Below are positions 8,283 to 15,616 of a DNA stretch of 41,427 bases, piece by piece (within the stretch, counting starts at the first letter, position 1; every line of letters begins with the position of its first letter). The notes beneath the pieces are model-generated. The model worked only from the letters and a program-made list of their open reading frames with translations. It made no database searches and had not been told where the DNA came from. Origin of the DNA: DASQUK01 sp046723645 (GTDB lineage: Bacteria; Actinomycetota; Acidimicrobiia; Acidimicrobiales; VFJN01); NCBI GenBank assembly GCA_046723645.1, contig JBKOUY010000115.1, positions 1 through 41,427 of the forward strand, given 5' to 3'. Both the position numbers and the translations under genes were made by a program.

Positions 8283-8915
8283 TCAGAGTCGCCGCATCAC
8301 GGTGACCACCCGGCCGAACACGTTGACGTCCTCGGGCGCCAACTCCATCGGCTCGAGCGAGGGGTTGGCGGGCAGCAGCACCACCGACTTGCCCTGGGTG
8401 GTGAACGTCTTGACCGTTGCCTCGTCGCCGGGGATCCCGGCCACGACGATTTCGCCGTTCTCGGCCTTCGATTGCGACCTGCACACAACGAAGTCGCCGT
8501 CGAGAATGCCGGCCTCGATCATCGAATCTCCCCGGACCCTCAGCATGAACAGCTCGCCGTCGCCGGTGAAGTCGGCCGGCAGTGGTAGCACCTCTTCGAC
8601 GTTCTCCTGGGCCAGCACGTTGGTGCCGGCGGCCACGTCGCCGAGGAGTGGGACGTGCCGGACCGGCCGGCGATCGATGGCGGCATCGGAGTTGGGATCC
8701 CACCGGACCTCGATCGCCCGTGGCTTCGTGGGGTCACGCCGGAGGTAGCCACGCCGTTGGAGGGCCGCCAGGTGCGCATGGACCGTCGACGGTGACGTGA
8801 GCCCGACCGCCTCGCCGATCTCGCGGACCGAGGGTGGGTAACCGCGTTCGCGCATGTGCTGCTCGATGATCTCGAGGACCTCTCTCTGCCGGGCGGTCAG
8901 TGTCGTGGAGGGCAT
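8283..8915 (-). CDS. lexA: SOS repressor LexA
   Basis: Transcriptional repressor of DNA-damage genes that self-cleaves when RecA filaments form. 210 aa. The N-terminal winged helix (residues 1-70) holds the LTARQREVLEII start and a recognition helix around SPSTVHAHL. The scissile Ala-Gly is A96-G97 in GDVAAGTNV. The catalytic pair is S131 (GDSM) and K169 (EATVK). The ATG at 8915 is preceded by AAGGAG with 6 bases spacing, which fixes the start although the frame extends further. It diverges from a LysM gene over a region with four LexA-box-like palindromes, so autoregulation is likely. Confidence 0.96.
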   Translation of the reverse strand: MPSTTLTARQREVLEIIEQHMRERGYPPSVREIGEAVGLTSPSTVHAHLAALQRRGYLRRDPTKPRAIEVRWDPNSDAAIDRRPVRHVPLLGDVAAGTNVLAQENVEEVLPLPADFTGDGELFMLRVRGDSMIEAGILDGDFVVCRSQSKAENGEIVVAGIPGDEATVKTFTTQGKSVVLLPANPSLEPMELAPEDVNVFGRVVTVMRRL

Positions 8916-8998
8916 CGCAAGCTCCTTGGTGGAGGACGCCGCCGACATCTGGGGCGGCATCGGTCTGCTTCTGAGGCCCGGACCGACCCGGGCAAGGG

Positions 8999-9014
8999 TC
9001 GAACATGTGTTCCG
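8999..9014. promoter_or_regulatory. LexA (SOS) box 1
   Basis: TCGAACATGTGTTCCG matches the actinobacterial SOS consensus TCGAAC-N4-GTTCGA at 14 of 16 positions counting the spacer, with the core CGAAC-N4-GTTC intact. It is the box nearest lexA, 84 bases upstream of its start codon. Confidence 0.8.
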
Positions 9015-9045
9015 GCGGGACGGTACCATCCCGGTCGGCGAAGGG

Positions 9046-9059
9046 CAAACATCCGTTCG
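9046..9059. promoter_or_regulatory. LexA (SOS) box 2, imperfect
   Basis: CAAACATCCGTTCG has the right half GTTCG intact and one mismatch (G to A) in the left half. It is weaker than its neighbours. Its centre is 29 bases from box 3. Confidence 0.5.
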
Positions 9060-9068
9060 CAAAAGGTA

Positions 9069-9097
9069 TTGACCCGAACGGAGGTTCGTGATTACCT
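9069..9097 (+). promoter_or_regulatory. LexA-controlled promoter of the LysM gene
   Basis: TTGACC (9069-9074) and TTACCT (9092-9097) are separated by 17 bases, the optimal sigma-70 spacing. LexA box 3 fills the spacer, so bound repressor would block polymerase. The predicted transcript starts near 9104, about 95 bases before the LysM start codon. Confidence 0.6.
9075..9088. promoter_or_regulatory. LexA (SOS) box 3
   Basis: CGAACGGAGGTTCG is a perfect CGAAC-N4-GTTCG palindrome between the -35 and -10 elements of the LysM promoter. Confidence 0.75.
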
Positions 9098-9103
9098 CGG
9101 TGG

Positions 9104-9117
9104 CGAACGGGCGTTCG
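9104..9117. promoter_or_regulatory. LexA (SOS) box 4
   Basis: CGAACGGGCGTTCG is a second perfect CGAAC-N4-GTTCG palindrome, centred exactly 29 bases after box 3 and overlapping the predicted transcription start of the LysM gene. Confidence 0.75.
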
Positions 9118-9198
9118 GCTGCGGCTTGTGGGCCGGTCCACCACGGGTTCTCGCACCGAACGCCCTAAATGTCACACCCGCTCAGGAGAATTAGGTCG

Positions 9199-9684
9199 AT
9201 GGTTGCGATCCTCGTACCCCAGCCCGACGAGACGACCCGAGACCCGGCGCTGGACCTGCCGGTCCCGACGCGCCGGCGCGCCACCCGCACCCACCCTCGC
9301 TCCGGCGACCTCGTCAGCGTCGAGCCCCTCCATCCTCGATCGCTTCGCAGGGCCCTGCCCGATCGGCGGACGCGCATCCGGCGCCGTCGGCTGGTCGCCC
9401 TTCTCATCGCCGTTGCGCTGGTCGGGGCGATCGCCACCGCCGGGCGGGCCCTCCTCGACGCGGCGGTCACGGTCGAGCCGTCCTCGCCGGAACCGGTCGA
9501 CGTGCCGGCCCGACAGCCCACCGTCGGGCAGACGTACGTGGTGAAGCCCGGTGACACCCTGTGGTCCATCGCCGCGGCGATCGCCCCCGACTCCGATCCC
9601 CGGCCCGTGGTCGACACCCTCCGCGAGCAGAACGGCGGGCCCGACCTCCAGGTGGGGGAGCGCCTCACCATCCGCACCGACTGA
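9199..9684 (+). CDS. membrane-anchored LysM protein, probable SOS-induced cell-division inhibitor
   Basis: 161 aa with an Arg-rich cytoplasmic N-terminus (~65 residues), one transmembrane helix (RLVALLIAVALVGAIATAG) and a C-terminal LysM domain (YVVKPGDTLWSIA to VGERLTI) that would bind peptidoglycan outside the membrane. In Mycobacterium tuberculosis the gene divergent from lexA and next to nrdR (Rv2719c/chiZ) encodes a LysM protein that blocks division after DNA damage; the corynebacterial counterpart is DivS. The same order and the LexA boxes here support an equivalent role, though overall identity is not obvious by eye. The ATG at 9199 follows AGGAGAA by 8 bases; an ATG at 9169 is an alternative. 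Confidence 0.8.
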   Translation: MVAILVPQPDETTRDPALDLPVPTRRRATRTHPRSGDLVSVEPLHPRSLRRALPDRRTRIRRRRLVALLIAVALVGAIATAGRALLDAAVTVEPSSPEPVDVPARQPTVGQTYVVKPGDTLWSIAAAIAPDSDPRPVVDTLREQNGGPDLQVGERLTIRTD

Positions 9685-9826
9685 CGGCGGCAACGAGCTC
9701 GGCCACCCCATGGGCGGACTGCGGTCCGCGTGTCGGGCGACGTCGGTGGCCGACGCGGGGGCGAGCTACGTGTCGCTTGGAGATCGTGCGGATTCGGTGC
9801 CCCGGGCACCCGATAGGTTTCCGAGC
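9685..9826 (+). other. LysM-nrdR intergenic region with possible leaderless promoter
   Basis: 142 bases without a recognisable gene. TAGGTT (9814-9819), a TAnnnT-type -10, ends 7 bases before the nrdR GTG and there is no Shine-Dalgarno, suggesting a leaderless nrdR transcript. No -35 could be assigned. Confidence 0.3.
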
Positions 9827-10297
9827 GTGCGGTGCTCGGCGTGCGGTCACCTCGATTCGAAGGTGATCGACTCGCGCCAATCCGACGACGGTGGCACCAT
9901 CCGCAGGCGGCGTCAGTGCCTGGCGTGCGGCCACCGCTTCACCACGTTCGAGCGGCCGGAGGCGGTGGTGCTCACCGTCATCAAGCGCTCCGGCGACCGC
10001 GAGCCGTTCGACCGTGGCAAGGTGATCGCCGGCGTGAACGCGGCCGTCAAGGCACGCCCCGTCGCCGAGGGCGAGGTGGAGGCGCTGGCCGCCGCCGTGG
10101 AGGACGAGGTGCGCCGCCAGCCCCGCGCCGAGGTCACGAGCGAGCGGGTCGGCAGGGCGGTGCTCGAGCACCTGCGGGAGCTCGATCCCGTCGCAGCCGT
10201 GCGCTTCGCATCGGTGTACAAGGGCTTCGACGACTTGTCGGACTTCGAGCGGGAGCTCACGCTGCTCACCAAGCGAACCGCCCCCAAGGCCCACTGA
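9827..10297 (+). CDS. nrdR: transcriptional repressor NrdR
   Basis: ATP/dATP-sensing repressor of ribonucleotide reductase genes. 156 aa with a GTG start. The N-terminal zinc ribbon has C3, C6, C31 and C34, with the DNA-contacting RRRRQC segment between the pairs, and is followed by RFTTFER. The ATP-cone domain spans residues ~48-138 (VIKRSGDREPFDRGKVIAGV onward). It shares the neighbourhood with lexA and with nrdJ, its likely target 1.7 kb downstream; this grouping is typical of Actinobacteria. Confidence 0.96.
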   Translation: MRCSACGHLDSKVIDSRQSDDGGTIRRRRQCLACGHRFTTFERPEAVVLTVIKRSGDREPFDRGKVIAGVNAAVKARPVAEGEVEALAAAVEDEVRRQPRAEVTSERVGRAVLEHLRELDPVAAVRFASVYKGFDDLSDFERELTLLTKRTAPKAH

Positions 10298-10540
10298 CGG
10301 CGCCGACGGAGGCCCGGGCATGCGACCCCGAGGCCTGACGTTCGGCACGGTGCGTCATACGAGGGCCTGGACCGCCTCTCATCGGGCGAAGTGGCTCGCG
10401 CCGGTCAGGTCGCAGCGTTCCGCCTCCGTGGCGGCGTGCCGGTGCGGGTCGCATCGCCGCGACGGTCGATGGCGGGGCCCGCTGGGGGATTTCCGCCCTT
10501 GGCCCGTGGTCAGGATCGGTCCGCCGAACGCGGCGACCGA
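10298..10540. other. intergenic gap downstream of nrdR
   Basis: About 240 bases between convergent nrdR and the RibD-like gene. No protein similarity, RNA family or clear terminator was seen. Confidence 0.35.
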
Positions 10541-11380
10541 TCAGGCCCGGTCGCGGGCCCGCAGGTAGCGCAGGAACAGGTAATCGTCCTCGATGAGCAC
10601 CCGGTCGAGCGTCATCGGCCGCGGCGCCTCCACGATGCCACTGACGATCCTGGGCGCTTCCGTCGCGACGATCTGGGGCGAGACCGTCAGGCAGAGCTCG
10701 TCCACCAGGTCGTCCGCCATCAGCTGCGCATTGGTGCTGGGGCCGCCCTCGACGAGCACCACGCCGGCGCGGGCGGTGGTCCGCAACGCCAGAAGGGCAG
10801 TGTCCCAGTCCACTGCGTCGTCCCCGGCCACGATGACCTCTGCGACCATCGCCAGCTCCTGCGTCGCGGTGGCGCCCGTGCTGCGCCCGAGGTCCAGGCT
10901 CGCCGTCGTGGTGATCACGATGGGCCGATGCTCCTCCGTCGCGTCGCGGAACAGCGGGAGCTCGAGATCGAGCGCGAGCGAGCGCGTCACGACCGCGATG
11001 CGGGGCCGGGGCGACTGGCCGCGGGCGCGCCGGGCCTCCTCCTGGGCGGGGGACAGGCGGGCCGGCCCATAGTGCTCGGTCCGAACGGTCCCGGCTCCCG
11101 CGAGGACGATGTCGGCGACCGCCCTGATCGCCGAGAAGACCCGCAGGTCGGCCGGCCCCCCCAGGCCGCCCGACCTTCCGGCGGGATCGGTGGCGGCGCC
11201 GTCGATGCTCGCGATCATGTTGCAGAGCACCCAGGGGCGATCACCAACCGGCGGGCGGTGGTCGGCCCCGAACACGTCGGCGGGATCGACCTGGTCCGAC
11301 CCCTCGACGTCGTCGCCCACGACCGCGTTCCGGTCGTCCCCGGCCCCCGCGCCGCGCCCGGTGGGCCACAGCATGCGCAC
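10541..11380 (-). CDS. RibD C-terminal-domain pyrimidine reductase family protein
   Basis: NADPH-dependent reductase-like protein of the RibD-C/DHFR fold, 279 aa. Family motifs are VLCNMIASIDGAA at the first strand, DIVLAGAGTVRTE at the nucleotide-binding loop, VLVEGGPSTNAQL and the C-terminal YLFLRYLRAR. There is no deaminase domain, so it is the stand-alone reductase form. True riboflavin-pathway activity is uncertain, because Actinobacteria often have several such paralogues and no rib genes lie nearby. Two ATGs (11380, 11374) are possible starts. It lies between nrdR and nrdJ on the opposite strand. Confidence 0.82.
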   Translation of the reverse strand: MRMLWPTGRGAGAGDDRNAVVGDDVEGSDQVDPADVFGADHRPPVGDRPWVLCNMIASIDGAATDPAGRSGGLGGPADLRVFSAIRAVADIVLAGAGTVRTEHYGPARLSPAQEEARRARGQSPRPRIAVVTRSLALDLELPLFRDATEEHRPIVITTTASLDLGRSTGATATQELAMVAEVIVAGDDAVDWDTALLALRTTARAGVVLVEGGPSTNAQLMADDLVDELCLTVSPQIVATEAPRIVSGIVEAPRPMTLDRVLIEDDYLFLRYLRARDRA

Positions 11381-11830
11381 GACGGGACGCTACCGGTCCC
11401 GCCGCCGCGAGGTCGTCCATTCCGGCCGGCGGGGACTGTGGACGAGATACCAAGAAATCCACCCCTAATTCACAGCCTCTTCCTCTGGTCGTCCACAAGC
11501 CCGGCCCCATAGCTTGGCGAGGGTGCAACGTGCCTCGGCGCGGACGAGCGGAATGGTGGCTGTCGCTTCCGTGTCTGTGGTGGGCTGAGCGACTCCTTGG
11601 GAGGTGGGATTGCGGTTCGTCGCCACCCGGCGGTGACCGTCTCACATCTCGACCTGCGAGTCCGCGCCGGGCACGGTCCACAGGGGCCGCCGTGGATGGA
11701 TCGGCCCTTCGGGTGGCCGGGGAGGGAAAGGGCCGTCCGTCGGGCGGCCGGGAAGCAGGAGGCCGTTCCGGGCGTTGAACAGACGCGGTCAGCGGGTCGA
11801 TCCTCGACCGGTCCGGGTGCCGGGAAGGCA
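11381..11830. other. gene-free stretch upstream of nrdJ
   Basis: About 450 bases without a convincing reading frame on either strand. It contains a perfect 9-base inverted repeat, TGTGGACGA (11437-11445) with TCGTCCACA (11489-11497), one mismatch from the DnaA-box form TTGTCCACA. A small hairpin GGTCGA-tcc-TCGACC (11795-11809) lies ~20 bases before the nrdJ promoter. No riboswitch or structured RNA family was recognised. Confidence 0.4.
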
Positions 11831-11863
11831 TTGACGGGTGTAATTACACGTGCTGTAATTACG
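11831..11863 (+). promoter_or_regulatory. nrdJ promoter with overlapping palindromic operator
   Basis: TTGACG (11831-11836), 17 bases, then TGTAAT (11854-11859) preceded by TGC, an extended -10. The spacer contains the perfect palindrome GTGTAATTACAC (11838-11849). A larger inverted repeat AATTACA-N5-TGTAATT (11842-11860) covers the -10. The AT-rich core is striking in this GC-rich context. A repressor bound here would block transcription. NrdR is the obvious candidate by location, but the sequence does not fit the usual NrdR box well. Confidence 0.65.
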
Positions 11864-11977
11864 TCCCACATCTTGGGGTTCGAGGGCCGTCTGGCGGCTT
11901 CAGCCCCCAACAACTAGTGGTTCAGGCCCTCGGTCTCGTCTCCCCAACCAGCTCGACCCACTGACCTGGAGGAACTC

Positions 11978-14836
11978 ATGGCTCTCGCTCCCGAGCAGGC
12001 GGGCATCGGTATCGGCCGGCACTTCACGACCGAGGGCGTACACCCCTACGACGAGATCGAGTGGGAACGGCGCGACGCTCGCATCACCAACTTCCGCGAC
12101 GGCTCCGTGGCCTTCGAGCAGCGCGACGTCGAGTTCCCCGTGTCCTGGTCGCTTAACGCGACCAACATCGTCGCCCAGAAGTACTTCCGGGGCACGCTCG
12201 GCACGCCCGAGCGCGAGTGGTCGCTGCGGCAGGTCGTCGACCGGGTGGCCGACACGATCACGCGGTGGGGGGTCGAGGGCGGATACTTCATCGACGAGCG
12301 CGAGGCCGACACGTTCAACGCCGAGCTCAAGCACCTGCTGGTGACCCAGAAGGCGGCGTTCAACAGCCCGGTGTGGTTCAACATCGGCGTCAAGGGCGTG
12401 CCGCAGCAGGCCAGCGCGTGCTTCATCCTCTCGGTCGACGACTCGATGGACTCGATCCTCAACTGGTACCGAGAGGAAGGCATCATCTTCAAGGGCGGCT
12501 CGGGGGCGGGGGTCAACCTGTCCCGCATCCGCTCGTCGGTCGAGCTGCTGCGGGGCGGAGGCACCGCCTCGGGCCCCGTCAGCTTCATGCGGGGCGCAGA
12601 CGCCTCGGCCGGCACGATCAAGTCCGGTGGCAAGACGCGGCGCGCCGCCAAGATGGTCATCCTCGACATCGACCATCCCGACGTCGAGGAGTTCATCTGG
12701 TGCAAGGCGCTCGAGGAGCGCAAGGCCCGGGTGCTCGAGCAGGCCGGCTTCGACATGGACCTCGATGGCCGCGACAGCCACTCCATCCAGTACCAGAACG
12801 CCAACAACTCGGTGCGGGTGACCGACGAGTTCATGCGGTCGGTCGTCGACGACGGCGACTGGAGCCTGCGCGAGGTCACCACCGGCGCGGTGTACCGCAC
12901 CGTCAAGGCCAGGGAGCTGTTCCGGCAGATCGCCCACGCGGCGTGGGAGTGCGCCGACCCAGGCATGCAGTTCGACACGACGATCAACCACTGGCACACC
13001 GCCGCCAACACCGGGCGGATCAACGGCAGCAACCCGTGCAGCGAGTACATGCACCTCGACAACTCGGCGTGCAACCTGGCGAGCCTCAACCTGCTGAAGT
13101 TCCTCGCCGCCGACGAGAGCTTCGACGTCGACGGCTTCCGCCATGCGGTGGAGGTCATGTTCACGGGCCAGGAGATCCTGGTCGGCCGGGCCGACTACCC
13201 GACCGATTCCATCGCGGACACGTCGCGGCGCTTCCGCCAGCTGGGCCTCGGCTACGCCAACCTCGGCGCCCTGCTCATGGCGCTCGGCCTGCCCTACGAC
13301 AGCGATGCCGGCCGGGCCTACGGCGCGGCGATCACGTCTCTGATGACGGGCCACGCCTACGAGGTCTCGGCCCGCACCGCCTCACGCATGGGCCCGTTCG
13401 CCGGCTTCGCCGAGAACCGTGAGCACATGCTGCGGGTGCTGCGGCAGCACCAGGAGGCCGCCTCTAGGATCGACGAGGAGCTGGTCGAGCCCAACCTGCT
13501 GTCGGCCGCCCAGGAGAGCTGGGACATCGCCTGCGAGCTCGGCGAGCGCTACGGCGTGCGCAACAGCCAGGCGTCGGTCCTGGCACCCACCGGCACCATC
13601 GGCCTGATGATGGACTGCGACACCACCGGCATCGAGCCCGACCTCGGCCTCGTGAAGACCAAGAAGCTGGTGGGCGGCGGCACGATGTCGATCGTCAACC
13701 AGACCGTGCCCCGGGCACTGGAGCAGCTCGGCTACGGCCCCAGCGAGATCGACGACATCGTCGCCTACATCGACGAGCACAAGTCGATCCTCGGCGCACC
13801 TCACCTGATGACCGAGCACCTGCCGGTGTTCGCCTGCTCCATGGGCGACAACACGATCCACTACACCGGCCACGTGCGGATGATGGCGGCGGTCCAACCG
13901 TTCATCTCCGGCGCGATCTCCAAGACCGTCAACATGCCCGAGGACGTGTCGGTCGAGGATGTCGAGCAGCTGCACATCGACGCCTGGCGGATGGGCGTCA
14001 AGGCCATCGCCATCTACCGCGACAACTGCAAGGTGGGCCAGCCGCTCTCGACCACCAAGAAGGAGGCTGCCGTGTCACCGGGTGCGGGTTCGGGTGCTAC
14101 GCAGGTGATCGAGCGGATCATCAAGCAGCCGGTGCGCGAGAAGCTGCCCCGCAACCGCCGGTCCAAGACGTTCGAGTTCAGGGTGGCCGACTGCAAGGGC
14201 TTCGTCACGGTGGGGGAGTACACCGACGGGCGGCCTGGCGAGATCTTCCTCAAGGTGTCGAAGCAGGGCTCGACACTTGCCGGCATCATGGACGCCTTCT
14301 CGATCTCCGTCAGCTACGGCCTGCAGTACGGCGTTCCGCTCCGCAGCTTCGTCGAGGCGTTCACCAACACCCGCTTCGAGCCGGCCGGGATCACCGACGA
14401 TGCCGAGTTGCGCATCGCCACGTCGATCCTCGACTACATCTTCCGGCGCCTGGCGGTCGACTACCTCAGCTACGAGGAACGAGCCGAGCTCGGCATACTG
14501 ACGACCGGCGAACGGACCCAGCCGACGCTGCCGGGCGTCGAGGAGACGGTCGTGGAGACGCGTCAGGGCCAGGACGTGCCGGCCGACCCTCCGTCGATCG
14601 ACTCGTCGTCGCCGACGCTGTTCGACAGGGACGGTGCGCCCAGGGAGCCGTCGCTGCTCGAGCGCGCCGGCGTCACCGATGCCGGCAAGCCGACTGGCGC
14701 TACCAACCCGGCGATCCGGCCGGTGGTGGCCTCCAGCGTCGACGCCCCCTACTGCATGCAGTGCGGCGTCCAGATGCAGCGGGCGGGCTCGTGCCACGCG
14801 TGCCCCTCGTGCGGTAGCACCAGCGGCTGCAGCTGA
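11978..14836 (+). CDS. nrdJ: vitamin B12-dependent (class II) ribonucleotide reductase NrdJ
   Basis: Reduces ribonucleotides to deoxyribonucleotides with an adenosylcobalamin-generated thiyl radical; oxygen-independent. 952 aa. The active site is complete: C148 (ASACFIL) and C365 (NSACNLASLNL) as the redox pair, and N352, C354 (radical) and E356 in NPCSEY; the 11-residue gap between radical and redox cysteine is as in class II enzymes. The C-terminal tail has a Cys-rich zinc-ribbon-like segment (CMQCG ... CHACPSCG) that probably relays reductant. The ATG follows GGAGG by 6 bases. The leader from the predicted start is ~110 bases and no B12 riboswitch was recognised in it. Confidence 0.97.
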   Translation: MALAPEQAGIGIGRHFTTEGVHPYDEIEWERRDARITNFRDGSVAFEQRDVEFPVSWSLNATNIVAQKYFRGTLGTPEREWSLRQVVDRVADTITRWGVEGGYFIDEREADTFNAELKHLLVTQKAAFNSPVWFNIGVKGVPQQASACFILSVDDSMDSILNWYREEGIIFKGGSGAGVNLSRIRSSVELLRGGGTASGPVSFMRGADASAGTIKSGGKTRRAAKMVILDIDHPDVEEFIWCKALEERKARVLEQAGFDMDLDGRDSHSIQYQNANNSVRVTDEFMRSVVDDGDWSLREVTTGAVYRTVKARELFRQIAHAAWECADPGMQFDTTINHWHTAANTGRINGSNPCSEYMHLDNSACNLASLNLLKFLAADESFDVDGFRHAVEVMFTGQEILVGRADYPTDSIADTSRRFRQLGLGYANLGALLMALGLPYDSDAGRAYGAAITSLMTGHAYEVSARTASRMGPFAGFAENREHMLRVLRQHQEAASRIDEELVEPNLLSAAQESWDIACELGERYGVRNSQASVLAPTGTIGLMMDCDTTGIEPDLGLVKTKKLVGGGTMSIVNQTVPRALEQLGYGPSEIDDIVAYIDEHKSILGAPHLMTEHLPVFACSMGDNTIHYTGHVRMMAAVQPFISGAISKTVNMPEDVSVEDVEQLHIDAWRMGVKAIAIYRDNCKVGQPLSTTKKEAAVSPGAGSGATQVIERIIKQPVREKLPRNRRSKTFEFRVADCKGFVTVGEYTDGRPGEIFLKVSKQGSTLAGIMDAFSISVSYGLQYGVPLRSFVEAFTNTRFEPAGITDDAELRIATSILDYIFRRLAVDYLSYEERAELGILTTGERTQPTLPGVEETVVETRQGQDVPADPPSIDSSSPTLFDRDGAPREPSLLERAGVTDAGKPTGATNPAIRPVVASSVDAPYCMQCGVQMQRAGSCHACPSCGSTSGCS

Positions 14837-14852
14837 TGTGACATCGGGTGGG

Positions 14853-14889
14853 TTGACAATGGGGTTATATGCACCCATTATGACCCCAT
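14853..14889 (+). promoter_or_regulatory. leaderless promoter with nested inverted repeats before the RHH-ClpN gene
   Basis: TTGACA (14853-14858), 17 bases, CATTAT (14876-14881); transcription would start at or next to the ATG at 14888, and there is no Shine-Dalgarno. Two overlapping inverted repeats cover it: ATGGGGT (14859-14865) with ACCCCAT (14883-14889), and AATGGG (14858-14863) with CCCATT (14874-14879). The short repeated half-sites suit a ribbon-helix-helix protein such as the one encoded immediately downstream. Confidence 0.6.
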
Positions 14890-15616
14890 GCCGAAGGTCA
14901 ACGTCTACCTGCCCGACGAGTTGGCCGCGGCCGTAAAGGAGACGCAGATCCCGGTGTCGGCCGTGTGCCAGGCCGCCCTCGAACGGGCGGTCCGCGACGT
15001 GACGGCCGCCAGGAACGCCGAGGACGCACCGCAGTACGAGCTGCCCGGCGTCGGCATGTACGGCCGCTTTACGTCTCGGGCGCGCAAGGTCATGTCCCTG
15101 GCACAGGATGCGGCGCGCCGCGCGAAGCACAGCCAGGTCGGCACCGAGCACGTCCTCATCGGCATCCTCGACGAAGGCGGCAACCTGGCCGTCAAGGTCC
15201 TTGCCGATCTCGACGTCGGGGCCGACGACCTGCGCGCCGAGCTGCAGGCATCGATGACGCAGGCGCCCAAGGGCAAGGCCAAGGGCAAGTCCGGGCACCT
15301 GCCGTTCACGCCCCTGTCCAAGCGGGCGCTCGAGCTCACCGCCAAGGAGGCGCTTCGTCTCGGGCACAACTACGTGGGCTCGGAGCATCTCCTCCTCGGG
15401 CTCCTGGCAACGGAGGAGGGACTGGCGAGCAAGGTGCTCCGGCGAATGGGCATCGAGCTGCACACGACCCGGCAGGCTGTCGTGATCGCCCTGTACGCCT
15501 TCGCCGCCAGGCAGGCCAAGCAGGAGAGCCGGACGGTGCCGCCCGAGGCGAACCAGTCGACGTTGGACCAGATCCTGAGCCGCCTCGACGCCATCGAGCG
15601 CCGCCTGTCCGCGTGA
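14888..15616 (+). CDS. ribbon-helix-helix protein fused to two Clp N-terminal repeats
   Basis: 242 aa. Residues 1-37 (KVNVYLPDELAAAV start) look like a CopG/Arc-type ribbon-helix-helix DNA-binding domain. Residues ~61-122 and ~140-198 are two Clp-N repeats (FTSRARKVMSLAQ ... VGTEHVLIGIL; FTPLSKRALELTA ... VGSEHLLLGLL), as at the front of ClpA/ClpC, separated by a Lys/Gly linker. A short coiled coil (residues ~224-241) ends it. There is no AAA+ domain, so it cannot unfold proteins. By inference it could be a DNA-binding adaptor or decoy for the ClpC-ClpP system, or a regulator whose stability that system controls. The ATG at 14888 sits on the predicted transcription start. Confidence 0.8.
   Translation: MPKVNVYLPDELAAAVKETQIPVSAVCQAALERAVRDVTAARNAEDAPQYELPGVGMYGRFTSRARKVMSLAQDAARRAKHSQVGTEHVLIGILDEGGNLAVKVLADLDVGADDLRAELQASMTQAPKGKAKGKSGHLPFTPLSKRALELTAKEALRLGHNYVGSEHLLLGLLATEEGLASKVLRRMGIELHTTRQAVVIALYAFAARQAKQESRTVPPEANQSTLDQILSRLDAIERRLSA

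Noticed and set aside
11437..11497. Replication origin near the DnaA-box-like pair
   Set aside because: Only two near-matches, no AT-rich unwinding region and no dnaA/dnaN/parAB neighbours.
11864..11977. Cobalamin riboswitch in the nrdJ leader
   Set aside because: The leader is only ~110 bases and lacks the conserved B12-box and core sequences; CCCACTGACC near 11960 is a superficial resemblance only.
11900..13354. 480-codon frame on the minus strand inside nrdJ
   Set aside because: Antisense shadow of nrdJ, whose active-site motifs are complete on the plus strand.
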